Source: a virus. Taken from it: a stretch of 34,641 nt of DNA. Shown one piece after another: positions 22,499-31,192 of this stretch; within the stretch, counting starts at the first letter, position 1, and the number at the start of each line of letters is the position of its first letter. The position numbers and the translations under genes were made by a program. Location of the stretch: positions 1 to 34,641 of the IMG/VR virus record IMGVR_UViG_3300038566_000028; one strand, written 5' to 3'. Under the pieces are notes generated by a model. That model searched no databases. It had not been told where the DNA came from and saw only the letters and a list, made by a program, of their open reading frames with translations.

Positions 22499-24468
22499 GT
22501 AGAGCAGAGATAGTATATAAAAGAACTTATAGCCGACCTGATGATAATGGTACATTTGAAACATGGGATGAGACTATAGGTAGAGTTATTGATCATCAAA
22601 AATGGTTATGGGAGAGAGCTAAAGGTAGAGAGCTGAATAACTTTGAATTAGCTGAGCTAGAAGAGTTTAGACAAGTTATGCTAGATAGAAAAGTACTTAC
22701 ATCAGGTAGAACTTTATGGATAGGGGGAACTGATATAGCTAAGAAGAGAGAGAGCTCTCAATTCAACTGCAGCTTTACAAATATTGAGACTGTTTATGAT
22801 GTAGTAGATGCTCTATGGTTATTACTTCAAGGATGTGGAGTAGGATTTAGACCTATAGTAGGTACTCTAAATGGTTTCTTTAAACCTATTGAAGATATAG
22901 AAGTGATCAGATCTGAGAGAGTTGTAGCTGCAGATGGTACTTATGAGAAGGGTAGAGAGACTAACCTAGAGACTTTTGCTGATGGTGTATGGACCATATC
23001 AGTAGGAGATAGTGCTGAGGCATGGGCTAAATCTATTGGTAAGCTACTAGCAGGTAAGTATAATGCTGATAAGTTAGTACTAGACTTCTCTCAGATAAGA
23101 GCTTCAGGTATTAGATTAAAAGGTTATGGATGGATCAGCTCAGGAGATCAGGCTATATCTAAAGCTTATACAGCTATTGCTAGAATTATGAGCCAAAAAG
23201 CAGGGCAGTTATTAAGTAGAATTGATATACTAGATGTAGTTAATCATTTAGGAACTGTACTATCTAGTAGAAGATCTGCAGAGATAGCTATGTTTGAATA
23301 TGGAGAGCCTGAGTGGAGAGAGTTCTCAGTAGCTAAAAAAGATTGGTGGGTACATGATAATGCTCATAGGACTCAAAGTAATAACTCTTTAGTATTCCAC
23401 TCTAAACCTAGTGAGGATCAACTAACTGAGATCTTTGATATTATGGCTGAGGCAGGTGGTAGTGAGCCTGGATTTATTAATGCTGAAACTGCACTAAAAA
23501 GAGCTCCATGGTTTAAAGGATCTAATCCATGTGTAGAGATATTACTAGGTAATAAATCATTTTGTAATCTTACTGAGGTAGATATTGGTAAATTCAGGGG
23601 AGATACTGCAGGGCTTAACAGAGCATTAGAGTTAGCAGCTAGAGCAAACTATAGACAAACATGTGTAAACTTAGATGATGGTATCCTTCAAGAGTCATGG
23701 CATCTTAATAATGAGTTTCTTAGATTATGTGGAGTAGGACTTACAGGTATTGCTAGAAGAGATGATCTATCTCAATATGATTATGACCTTATGAAGAGAT
23801 CAGCTACTGCTGCAGCTTTTAGTATGGCAGATCAGCTAGGGATGCAAAGACCTAAGAATGTTACTACAGTTAAGCCATCAGGTACACTAAGTAAAGTTAT
23901 GAATACTACTGAGGGAGTGCATAAGCCTCTAGGTAAGTACATTTTCAATAATATTAACTTTGGTAAACATGATCCATTACTACCTAAACTTAGAGCAGCA
24001 GGTTATAATGTATATCCTAATCCTCAAGATACTGAGGGAGTACTTTGTACATTTCCTGTAGCATGGGAAGATGTAGAGTTTACTAAAGTAGAGACTGCTC
24101 ATGGTGTAGTAGAGGTAAACTTAGAGACTGCAGTAGAACAGTTAGAGCGATACAAAAAGATACAGGTAGGTTATTGCCAACAAAATGTATCTAATACTAT
24201 TAGTTACAGTCCTGAAGAAGTACCTGCTATTATTAAATGGCTTTTAGATAATTGGGATATTTATGTAGGTGTAAGTTTCTTATATAGAGCTGATCCATCT
24301 AAGACTGCTGAGGATCTTGGTTATTTATATTTACCTCAAGAGGTAGTAACTAAAGAAAAGTATGATGAGTATGTATCTAAATTAAGTGCTGTAGATCTCG
24401 ATGGTACTGATAGTGATTTAGAGATAGAGTCTCAAGAATGTGCATCAGGAGCATGTCCTGTTAAGTAA
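22495..24468 (+). CDS. nrdJ: Adenosylcobalamin-dependent class II ribonucleotide reductase
   Basis: 657 aa monomeric class II type. The active-site loop N344-P-C346-V-E348 supplies the radical Cys. The redox pair is C92 (SSQFNCSFTN) and C357 (SFCNLTE), and the C-terminal shuttle pair is C649/C654 (CASGAC). Spacings 346-357 and 649-654 match those of the Lactobacillus leichmannii enzyme as I recall them (408-419, 731-736). It reduces ribonucleotides to deoxyribonucleotides with B12, without oxygen or a NrdB subunit. Somewhat shorter than the roughly 740-aa type. It is the last gene of the rightward arm; AAGGAT precedes the start. Confidence 0.94.
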   Translation: MSRAEIVYKRTYSRPDDNGTFETWDETIGRVIDHQKWLWERAKGRELNNFELAELEEFRQVMLDRKVLTSGRTLWIGGTDIAKKRESSQFNCSFTNIETVYDVVDALWLLLQGCGVGFRPIVGTLNGFFKPIEDIEVIRSERVVAADGTYEKGRETNLETFADGVWTISVGDSAEAWAKSIGKLLAGKYNADKLVLDFSQIRASGIRLKGYGWISSGDQAISKAYTAIARIMSQKAGQLLSRIDILDVVNHLGTVLSSRRSAEIAMFEYGEPEWREFSVAKKDWWVHDNAHRTQSNNSLVFHSKPSEDQLTEIFDIMAEAGGSEPGFINAETALKRAPWFKGSNPCVEILLGNKSFCNLTEVDIGKFRGDTAGLNRALELAARANYRQTCVNLDDGILQESWHLNNEFLRLCGVGLTGIARRDDLSQYDYDLMKRSATAAAFSMADQLGMQRPKNVTTVKPSGTLSKVMNTTEGVHKPLGKYIFNNINFGKHDPLLPKLRAAGYNVYPNPQDTEGVLCTFPVAWEDVEFTKVETAHGVVEVNLETAVEQLERYKKIQVGYCQQNVSNTISYSPEEVPAIIKWLLDNWDIYVGVSFLYRADPSKTAEDLGYLYLPQEVVTKEKYDEYVSKLSAVDLDGTDSDLEIESQECASGACPVK

Positions 24469-24471
24469 TTG

Positions 24472-24495
24472 AGGGCTAGTTTTTACACTAGCTCT
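24472..24495. terminator. Hairpin at the convergence of the two arms
   Basis: Nine bases at 24472-24480 pair with 24487-24495 (one G-U) around a 6-nt loop. It spans the end of the endolysin gene and the 14-bp gap after nrdJ. Neither strand has a long U-tract, but the place, at the meeting point of the two arms, fits a bidirectional transcription barrier. The 5' arm (AGGGCTAGT) resembles that of the hairpin at 17782. Confidence 0.5.
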
Positions 24496-24920
24496 ACATG
24501 TGGGAGATCATGAAAGGTTTGATCCTTAAATGTATCATCCCCATCCCAATCTAAACCAAACCTTACCCTATGAGTAATTTCCCCTTTGATCAATAATTTA
24601 TAAGCAATAGCTTTAACCATACCCATCATCATATAAAATCTTTTATTATCATATTCAGATCCACTAAAAGCATTTGTACCTTTAGCATAAGGCATAATAT
24701 CAGCAGCCATACTAGGGTAACTTTGATGCTTACTTTTTTTTGTAATACCATCTAACTTACTTTTACCCTCTCTAAAATACTTTTGTTGAGTCTCTAAAGT
24801 TCTATGCCCTTCTATAACTGAGAAGTCATAGAACATAATTAGCTCAGCTAGTATCTTTTGTAAATCAGGATGTACATCTTTTAAGTTATTTAAACTCCTA
24901 TCTGAAAAACTGTATCTCAT
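24483..24920 (-). CDS. Endolysin, M15-family peptidase
   Basis: 145 aa. The zinc site of LAS/M15 peptidases is visible: SKHQSYPSMAADI (H65, D74) and HDLPHVEL (H141), with the upstream VIEGHRTLETQQKYF (R40) common to M15C enzymes. It would cut peptidoglycan stem peptides (L-Ala-D-Glu or D-Ala-D-Ala bonds). No signal peptide or cell-wall-binding domain, so it needs the holin. It is the last gene of the leftward arm and overlaps the holin stop in ATGA. Confidence 0.93.
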   Translation of the reverse strand: MRYSFSDRSLNNLKDVHPDLQKILAELIMFYDFSVIEGHRTLETQQKYFREGKSKLDGITKKSKHQSYPSMAADIMPYAKGTNAFSGSEYDNKRFYMMMGMVKAIAYKLLIKGEITHRVRFGLDWDGDDTFKDQTFHDLPHVELV

Positions 24921-25339
24921 AGTTTATTCCTCTCTACCTTTTGTGTTTTTTCAAAAGTCCTTAATCCACCTAAACCTAATAAACCACCTAGTAAAGTCAT
25001 TAAACTAGCTATATCTAAAACAGGGGGCTGAGGTATTATTATACCTGCTATTAAACAGATCCATAATATCAAAGGGGATACTATATAATGAAAAGCTAAA
25101 GCACTTCCACATACCCATCCTATAAAAGGTCTCCACCCTGCTACAAATATAGAGGAGTGTTTAGCCTCTTCAGTATTTACCTGGATCTGACCTTTAGCAA
25201 TAGCCTGTTCTATTTGCTGCATTTGTATCTCTAGCTTAGCCATCTCTACAGGATCTTTAATCTTCTCTCCTGTAAAAGCCTCTCTTACAGATGTAAATAT
25301 ACTACCTACATCTCCTAAATTAAAATCTGCTAATGCCAT
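24917..25339 (-). CDS. Holin (3TM type)
   Basis: 140 aa from the start at 25339, chosen for AAGGAG 9 nt upstream; a longer frame from 25417 lacks support. A soluble N-terminus with a helix (DPVEMAKLEIQMQQIEQAI) precedes the membrane part: AGWRPFIGWVCGSALAFHYI, a second span through LILWICLIAGIII, and a third in DIASLMTLLGGLLGLGGLRTF with a charged end. The GWRPFIGW opening is characteristic of the 3TM holin family. It would open the inner membrane for the endolysin. Confidence 0.88.
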   Translation of the reverse strand: MALADFNLGDVGSIFTSVREAFTGEKIKDPVEMAKLEIQMQQIEQAIAKGQIQVNTEEAKHSSIFVAGWRPFIGWVCGSALAFHYIVSPLILWICLIAGIIIPQPPVLDIASLMTLLGGLLGLGGLRTFEKTQKVERNKL

Positions 25340-25341
25340 AA

Positions 25342-25758
25342 TTAACTCCTTGCTAAAATAAAGATGGTAGCTACAGCACCTGTAATAAGAGCACCTATTA
25401 TAGTTCTTACTACCCATGTATGTGAGGACTCCATAGTATCTAACCTCTTTTGATTAGATTTTATATTAGCCTCTTGAGAAGTATTAGCTATTTCTATCTT
25501 ATCCATTTTTGCTCTATTTTCTTTAGCTTGATCTTCTACCTGATCTATTCTTTTATGTACCCTATTCATGGCATCTTTTATGTTACCCTCTAGGTTAGCT
25601 AGTTTTTCTAGGATTAGCTCTTGCTTAGTCATAGATTTAGCTATATCCCCTAGCTTAATATTACTATCTTTAGTGGTATCTGATAACTCTTGGATAGACT
25701 TTACCATAGCATTTATAGCATATTCATGTTCTACTATCTTCTCTTTTAACTGTTCCAT
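25342..25758 (-). CDS. Coiled-coil protein with C-terminal membrane anchor (lysis accessory, XhlA-like?)
   Basis: 138 aa from ATG 25758, which follows a strong GGGAGGTG site; an upstream start at 25788 is unlikely. Residues 1-110 are a long coiled coil (repeats such as LANLEGNIKDAMNRVHKRID), and residues about 112-136 are one transmembrane span (WVVRTIIGALITGAVATIFI) with a two-residue tail. This plan resembles XhlA-type haemolysin/holin accessory proteins. Its stop overlaps the holin ribosome site, tying it to the lysis cassette. A spanin or holin-regulator role is possible. Confidence 0.65.
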   Translation of the reverse strand: MEQLKEKIVEHEYAINAMVKSIQELSDTTKDSNIKLGDIAKSMTKQELILEKLANLEGNIKDAMNRVHKRIDQVEDQAKENRAKMDKIEIANTSQEANIKSNQKRLDTMESSHTWVVRTIIGALITGAVATIFILARS

Positions 25759-25775
25759 ATTTTTACACCTCCCAA

Positions 25776-25791
25776 TAAGTGTTACCACTTA
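25776..25791 (-). terminator. Small hairpin in front of the lysis cassette
   Basis: TAAGTG (25776-25781) and CACTTA (25786-25791) pair around TTAC. It lies in the gap between the tailspike stop and the ribosome site of the coiled-coil lysis gene. No U-run follows in the leftward direction. It may adjust lysis-gene expression or have no function. Confidence 0.3.
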
Positions 25792-25827
25792 CTAGGTAGT
25801 TTGTTTTACTATCTAAATACCACATAC

Positions 25828-28455
25828 TTACACCCCTTTTAAAGTCTTGATCTCATCTTCTAAGATCTCTACTCTATCAATAAGTTTAGCTAGTGCAGCC
25901 CATAAGTAAGGAGTCCTTTTAGAGTGATCTACACCCCATGGAATATATACAGCACCAGGAGTACCCTCTTTTACTTCCTTATCATCTTTAAACCATCCAC
26001 CAGGAGATGCAAGATCTTTACTTACTTTGTAAGAAGTTTGAGCACCCCATCCTATAGCAGCCTCTCCATTTGTTTTCCATGTAAATTTTTTCACAGGATC
26101 TTGTTTAATTATAGCTATGGCTTCATCAGATGAATATTCTCCTATGAAATCTTTAAGAGTTTCATCAGATGATGTGTTATATGCTGTAGCTGTAGTAGTT
26201 GTACTAATTGACCCTACTTCCGGTGGATTAGTAGTTAAATTAGTATGGTGGAATACATAGTGCTTTCTAGCTGATGATGTTCCAATAGCTTGACTTCTTA
26301 TAGCAGGTACAGTGCTTCCACCTACAGGAATATGAAGTGCAGCAGCCTCACTATTTATTTGAGCAGTTAATCCACCAAACATAACATTATAATCTAATAA
26401 TTTAATATTACCTGAACTAGCTACTTCAAAAGTCATATCCTCTTCACTTGAGAAACTTACATTTTTACCATAAGTATGTGATACATCTCCATCATTATAT
26501 GCCATTAAATAACTAGAGCCACCACCATTTCTACTAAATATATAAGGACTTTGAAGTATACTTGCTGACTTAGCTTGATTATATAATTGAAAAGCATAAG
26601 TGTTAGTTTCATTATCATCTGATACTATCTCAATAGATTTTACAGCCTTTTGTCTCTTCATCATCCAATCAGTAAAGACTGACATATCTTGCATTGATGC
26701 CTCAAAGTTTCCTATAACATGTACACCTGAGAATGAGGGATTAGTATTAGATACAGGCTCTCCTGCTGTAAAAGCAGCACAAACACCCAATACTGACTCA
26801 AACGGATATATGTAACCTGTAAACCAATTAGGTACAGCAGCTACTACCCTATAAGCATTTGTAAATACACCATTATTATCCCATAATGTATTAGCATCTT
26901 CTGATACCTCTAGTATATGGTTTGCTAGATTATTATATTCTCTACCTGATCTAGCTGTTCTGATATAATAAACCTTACCATCTTTATAATAACCTGCAGG
27001 GGGTGTAGCATTACTAGCTATACCTGCTGTTGTAGGGTTTCCCCAATCTAATAAATTAGTAGTCTTATATACTATAACATCATCAGTAGACTCCCCTCTT
27101 GACCTAGCGAACATTAACCACTTATCCTCAGTACCTAATCTAACCTGTACATTCTCTGAGATACTAGAGTCTCCTGTAATAGCCTGAGCTACTTCTGTAA
27201 CAATAGACCATGTATCCCCATTATCTACAGTAGTAAAAGCATCTAGCCCTCCTGCACTAAGGTATCCAAAGCTTATAAATCCTGTAGTATCGTTACCACC
27301 TTGGCTAGTAGGGTAAGATATAATACCACCTACTGCTGAGAAGGTATAAGGGCTTGAAGTAGTTACTACATTATAAGACCATGTAGCTCCTTCATCATCT
27401 GAGTAAACAAAGAGAGGGCTAAAGTGTGTAGTACCTTCATCTGCTCTATTTACAAAGCATCCTATTCTACCATTAGCTAATATATCAAGTCTATCAGGTC
27501 TTGAGTCTGATAATGGATTAGTATAAATTAGAGTATCATTCTCCCACGATACACCAAAATCATAACTAACTGCTGCTCTTAATTCTGAGCCATCATCAGT
27601 ACCATGTTCGCTACCTTTTCTATAGTTCATTACCCATTTATTAGAGTTAGGTATTTCTACAATACTGCCCCACCCATAATGAGCATCATGTTGTTTACCT
27701 GCAATAGTTCTAATATTACCCCTACCAAATAAATTATTAGTTAGATCCCCAAACCACTCAGTCTTTATAGCACCCTCATACTGTCGTACCCATCCATTAA
27801 AAATAGTACCGTCATTATTTATACTAGCATATGTACTATCATAAATAAATAAACCACCTCTAATAAGATCTTTTACTACAGCTACTGTAAATAAGTTAGT
27901 ATCTATATCATCTAAATTAGCTACAGTATCTACAGTTACAAGATCCTCAAAAGTAGCCCCTGTAAATAAAGAATATTCATACCCTGTACCATCATCTTTT
28001 ACTTTTAAATAACCATCAGGTAAGGTAGCAGGTAGCTCAGGAGTCATAGTAACATCTGTACTAGGTAATGATAGTGATCGATCAGCAGTATTAAAATCAT
28101 CTACTAGTAAATAAGTCTGATAATCTTGATCTTCATTAAGAGTAGCAGCCTTTAGATCCCCATTAGTTACATAACTTACATCTCTAGTTCTAGGTAATTC
28201 TCTCTCACATACTACAATATCATTTAAAGTAGCACCTGATATAAGAGTAACAGTACCTCCATCATCCCCATCTATACTGACTGTATAATCACTACCATAA
28301 GTAAGCAAATCAGTTGTATCATCAGGAGTAGATCCTGTAGGTGTTAGATATACTTTTATATCAGTAACTTCATAGATCTTAAAATTAAAATCAAAATCAG
28401 TCTGACCTCCACTTGCAGTAAATGACTGCCTACCTTTATTAGTATTAAATGCCAT
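25828..28455 (-). CDS. Tailspike/tail fibre: T7-tail N-terminus, sialidase-like propeller, S74 chaperone
   Basis: 875 aa. Residues 1-120 match the T7 gp17-type virion-attachment domain (FTASGGQTDFDFNFKIYEVT, DDIxxxRELPRT-like strand). The middle (about 240-600) has three Asp-box motifs of beta-propeller sialidases: VSYDFGVSW (296-304), YSDDEGATW (351-359) and TVDNGDTW (409-416). The last 114 residues (from S762, SSDETLKDFIGEYSS) form an S74-type intramolecular chaperone that trimerises and then cleaves itself at a Ser, ending in a coiled coil. It would recognise or cut an acidic surface glycan. Catalytic residues of a true sialidase were not assigned. Confidence 0.85.
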   Translation of the reverse strand: MAFNTNKGRQSFTASGGQTDFDFNFKIYEVTDIKVYLTPTGSTPDDTTDLLTYGSDYTVSIDGDDGGTVTLISGATLNDIVVCERELPRTRDVSYVTNGDLKAATLNEDQDYQTYLLVDDFNTADRSLSLPSTDVTMTPELPATLPDGYLKVKDDGTGYEYSLFTGATFEDLVTVDTVANLDDIDTNLFTVAVVKDLIRGGLFIYDSTYASINNDGTIFNGWVRQYEGAIKTEWFGDLTNNLFGRGNIRTIAGKQHDAHYGWGSIVEIPNSNKWVMNYRKGSEHGTDDGSELRAAVSYDFGVSWENDTLIYTNPLSDSRPDRLDILANGRIGCFVNRADEGTTHFSPLFVYSDDEGATWSYNVVTTSSPYTFSAVGGIISYPTSQGGNDTTGFISFGYLSAGGLDAFTTVDNGDTWSIVTEVAQAITGDSSISENVQVRLGTEDKWLMFARSRGESTDDVIVYKTTNLLDWGNPTTAGIASNATPPAGYYKDGKVYYIRTARSGREYNNLANHILEVSEDANTLWDNNGVFTNAYRVVAAVPNWFTGYIYPFESVLGVCAAFTAGEPVSNTNPSFSGVHVIGNFEASMQDMSVFTDWMMKRQKAVKSIEIVSDDNETNTYAFQLYNQAKSASILQSPYIFSRNGGGSSYLMAYNDGDVSHTYGKNVSFSSEEDMTFEVASSGNIKLLDYNVMFGGLTAQINSEAAALHIPVGGSTVPAIRSQAIGTSSARKHYVFHHTNLTTNPPEVGSISTTTTATAYNTSSDETLKDFIGEYSSDEAIAIIKQDPVKKFTWKTNGEAAIGWGAQTSYKVSKDLASPGGWFKDDKEVKEGTPGAVYIPWGVDHSKRTPYLWAALAKLIDRVEILEDEIKTLKGV

Positions 28456-28456
28456 A

Positions 28457-31192
28457 TTATCTCTCCTCTCCTAGTAATTTAGTAGCTTTTCGCTCTTTTT
28501 TCTGTTCTATTTTATTCATAAGATCCTCATCATTATACATTAAAAAAGCTTTAGATGCTTGATCAAATTTCTTTTTTATTGTATTAAGGATCAACACTCT
28601 AGCATCATCTGTAGGAGCATCTAAATACATATCACTCTGCATCACATCAGCTAGAGTCTCTTTGAAGTTCATACCATCTACTTCTAGCTCATTTCTACTA
28701 TACTTAACTAGATCATGATATTGCTGAGCATTTAGTTTTACACCTTCTACTCTTTTACTAGGTTTAGTAATTGCTACTGATCTAGTACTCTCAGCTAGTC
28801 TCTGTACCTCTAGCTTTACTTTATCTTTTGTCTCTACTGACTGAGCCCATGGACTAAGTACCGTATCAAACTTAACTACCTCTCCATAATTATTTAATCT
28901 GTTAGGTAGATCTTTATTAAATCCAGGTGTAGATTTTTTTAACTTCTCTACAATAGTAAAAGCCTCTTTAGCTAGATCATCATCTAACTTAGCTAAGTCT
29001 CTTCTAACACCACTAAGAGGCATTACCCCATTTACCATATTAGCTAGATAAGACTTACCATATCTCTTAGGATCAGTCATAACTTGCATGATAGACTGTA
29101 TACCTGTCATAAATGTTTTATCTACTGTATTTGTAGCAAAAGCAGCTACTAACCCTGTTACTGCATCCTCTACTGATTTATCTGCATCACTATCAGGATC
29201 ATCATATCTTACCTGCTCCTGATATTCTACAATATCTGCTACTGTACCTAATAAGTAACTAAATGGCTCAGCTCTATCATAAGAGATATAGTCTTTTGTA
29301 CCATCTTCATTTTCAAATACAAACGATCTAGGTCTCCATCCTGTCTCATGTCTAGCTACTCTAGCCTTATTATCTTTAGGATCTGATCCTGTAATAGTGC
29401 CTTTCATAGCCCACATTAAAGCACTAGTAGATAACATAGTTCCATTTACCATCTTAGCTCTAGCCATTTGAGCTCTAGCACCACCTGCAGCTACATCATC
29501 TTTATACTGCTGTGAGAATAAACCTAAAGGAGTTCTCTCTAAATAAGCTTGTTTCATTAAGTTAGTAGGTGTCTTAATAAAGGGTACAAATATCTTTAGT
29601 GCAGGAGATTTATTAACTACATTTTGAAATGACTGCCCTGTCTCTCCTAATGGCTTTTGAAATGTTACATCTAGTGCAAAGTTCTCCATCTCAGTAATCA
29701 TATCAGGAGTAGGATTTTGCATAAGCTCCTGTAGATACTTATTAGCATCATCTCCCTCTAATCCACTTTGAGCAGCTTTTCTATAAGCTAATCCTGCTAA
29801 TTGAGATCTCTCTCCTATTACTTTAAAGAAACCATCTACACCACCCATCACTCTCTCAAGTGGAGCTCTTACAATAGTTCCATAAGTATCTACTACTTTA
29901 CCTGCTACTGAGTCTTTTTGAAAACCTAAGTACTCTGAGCTTATAGCTTTTTGATGCATCATATCTAACTTATCAATACCACCATAAGGCTCAGCAGTTT
30001 TAGCTACCTTCCATCCTGTCTGAAGTGCATCCTGAAACCCATTAACCATACCAAATAGTTTAGCTAATGCCTCATCTGCTAGGATCTTCTCTTGACTATC
30101 AGGCATAACTTTACCAATTACAGATGCTACCATAGTATCAGGAGTATCCATACCTAGTCTAAGTGCTGCACCTGAAGTATTTACTATCTGAGTTTTTACA
30201 CCTGATAAAATAGATGCTATAAAGTTCTCTACAAATACTTTAGTGCCTTTAGTTCCTATTGAGTCTTGAGCTTGTACTAATTCATTAATACCTTTAGATG
30301 TATCCATAGTAGCTATTTGATCAGCTATTCTATTTACATTCATATCATTAGATACCATGCTCATAACTTCATTGATCTTAGAGCTCTCCATATCATTCAT
30401 ATTTACACCAAAAGCTCTTAAACCTCTACCAAACTCAGCCCTCATACCCATGTACTTATTCATAAATTGTCTATGAAATTGCCATTGTTTACTAAAGTTA
30501 AGTTTCTCTATCTCAGTAGCATCATTGTTAGATACCTTCTCAGCTAGTGTTTTTAGTTTTACTGCACTCTGTTCTAGCATTTGTCTAGTAGCTAATACAG
30601 TCTCAGCATTTACAGCTGTACCACCTTCTCTAGTTAAAAAGTCTTTTAAGAAGTTAGGATCTTGGCCTAGATCATTTGCTAATCCTGTAAGCATCTCATC
30701 AGTTACTACACCTCTTCTAGCCTCATCTATCTCTAACTTATTAGCTTCAGCCATCTGAGCTATAGTAGCAGTTACATCATCTCCACCTTCTATAGTGTCA
30801 AAATTAACCTGATGAGTATCAGTAGTTTTAAATTGCTTTAGCTCAGCATTAGTAATATCCTTAGCTTGTTTGATCATCTCTTCAGAGTTCTCTACACCTG
30901 GAATAGCATCCATTACTTTAGCAGCTTTAGGCTCTACTAGATCCTCTAAAGGTTTCTCTATAATATGTACTTTTTTTCTAACTTCTTTAGCTGCAGGTTT
31001 CAAACTTTTTAATAAAGTTCTAGCTCCCCATGCAGATAAACTAGCTACTTCTATACCTTGATCTAAACCTACAGGCTCTTGAGGCATATCAGCCATAGCT
31101 TGAGCATCAGCTTGTACTTGCTCCTCATTTAATTGAGGCTCTATAGTCTGTAGTTGCTCAGGATTATTTAGTTCTTGATCAGTTATTATCAT
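28457..31192 (-). CDS. Large internal virion protein (ejection apparatus)
   Basis: 911 aa, mainly helical. The N-terminus is acidic and Gln-rich (EQVQADAQAMADMPQEPVG). The middle has several small-residue, weakly hydrophobic stretches. The C-terminal part contains YGKSYLANMVNGVMPLSGV and LPNRLNNYGEVV, which I recall from the largest internal proteins of marine podoviruses. The end is basic (KKERKATKLLGEER). No lysozyme motif was found. The position, last before the tailspike, corresponds to T7 gp16. It overlaps the upstream gene by 14 nt; AGGGAG precedes the ATG. Confidence 0.72.
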   Translation of the reverse strand: MIITDQELNNPEQLQTIEPQLNEEQVQADAQAMADMPQEPVGLDQGIEVASLSAWGARTLLKSLKPAAKEVRKKVHIIEKPLEDLVEPKAAKVMDAIPGVENSEEMIKQAKDITNAELKQFKTTDTHQVNFDTIEGGDDVTATIAQMAEANKLEIDEARRGVVTDEMLTGLANDLGQDPNFLKDFLTREGGTAVNAETVLATRQMLEQSAVKLKTLAEKVSNNDATEIEKLNFSKQWQFHRQFMNKYMGMRAEFGRGLRAFGVNMNDMESSKINEVMSMVSNDMNVNRIADQIATMDTSKGINELVQAQDSIGTKGTKVFVENFIASILSGVKTQIVNTSGAALRLGMDTPDTMVASVIGKVMPDSQEKILADEALAKLFGMVNGFQDALQTGWKVAKTAEPYGGIDKLDMMHQKAISSEYLGFQKDSVAGKVVDTYGTIVRAPLERVMGGVDGFFKVIGERSQLAGLAYRKAAQSGLEGDDANKYLQELMQNPTPDMITEMENFALDVTFQKPLGETGQSFQNVVNKSPALKIFVPFIKTPTNLMKQAYLERTPLGLFSQQYKDDVAAGGARAQMARAKMVNGTMLSTSALMWAMKGTITGSDPKDNKARVARHETGWRPRSFVFENEDGTKDYISYDRAEPFSYLLGTVADIVEYQEQVRYDDPDSDADKSVEDAVTGLVAAFATNTVDKTFMTGIQSIMQVMTDPKRYGKSYLANMVNGVMPLSGVRRDLAKLDDDLAKEAFTIVEKLKKSTPGFNKDLPNRLNNYGEVVKFDTVLSPWAQSVETKDKVKLEVQRLAESTRSVAITKPSKRVEGVKLNAQQYHDLVKYSRNELEVDGMNFKETLADVMQSDMYLDAPTDDARVLILNTIKKKFDQASKAFLMYNDEDLMNKIEQKKERKATKLLGEER

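Noticed and set aside
25568-25795. Plus-strand hydrophobic frame antisense to the coiled-coil lysis gene
   Set aside because: It looks like a membrane protein only because it is the complement of a charged coiled coil; no start signals.
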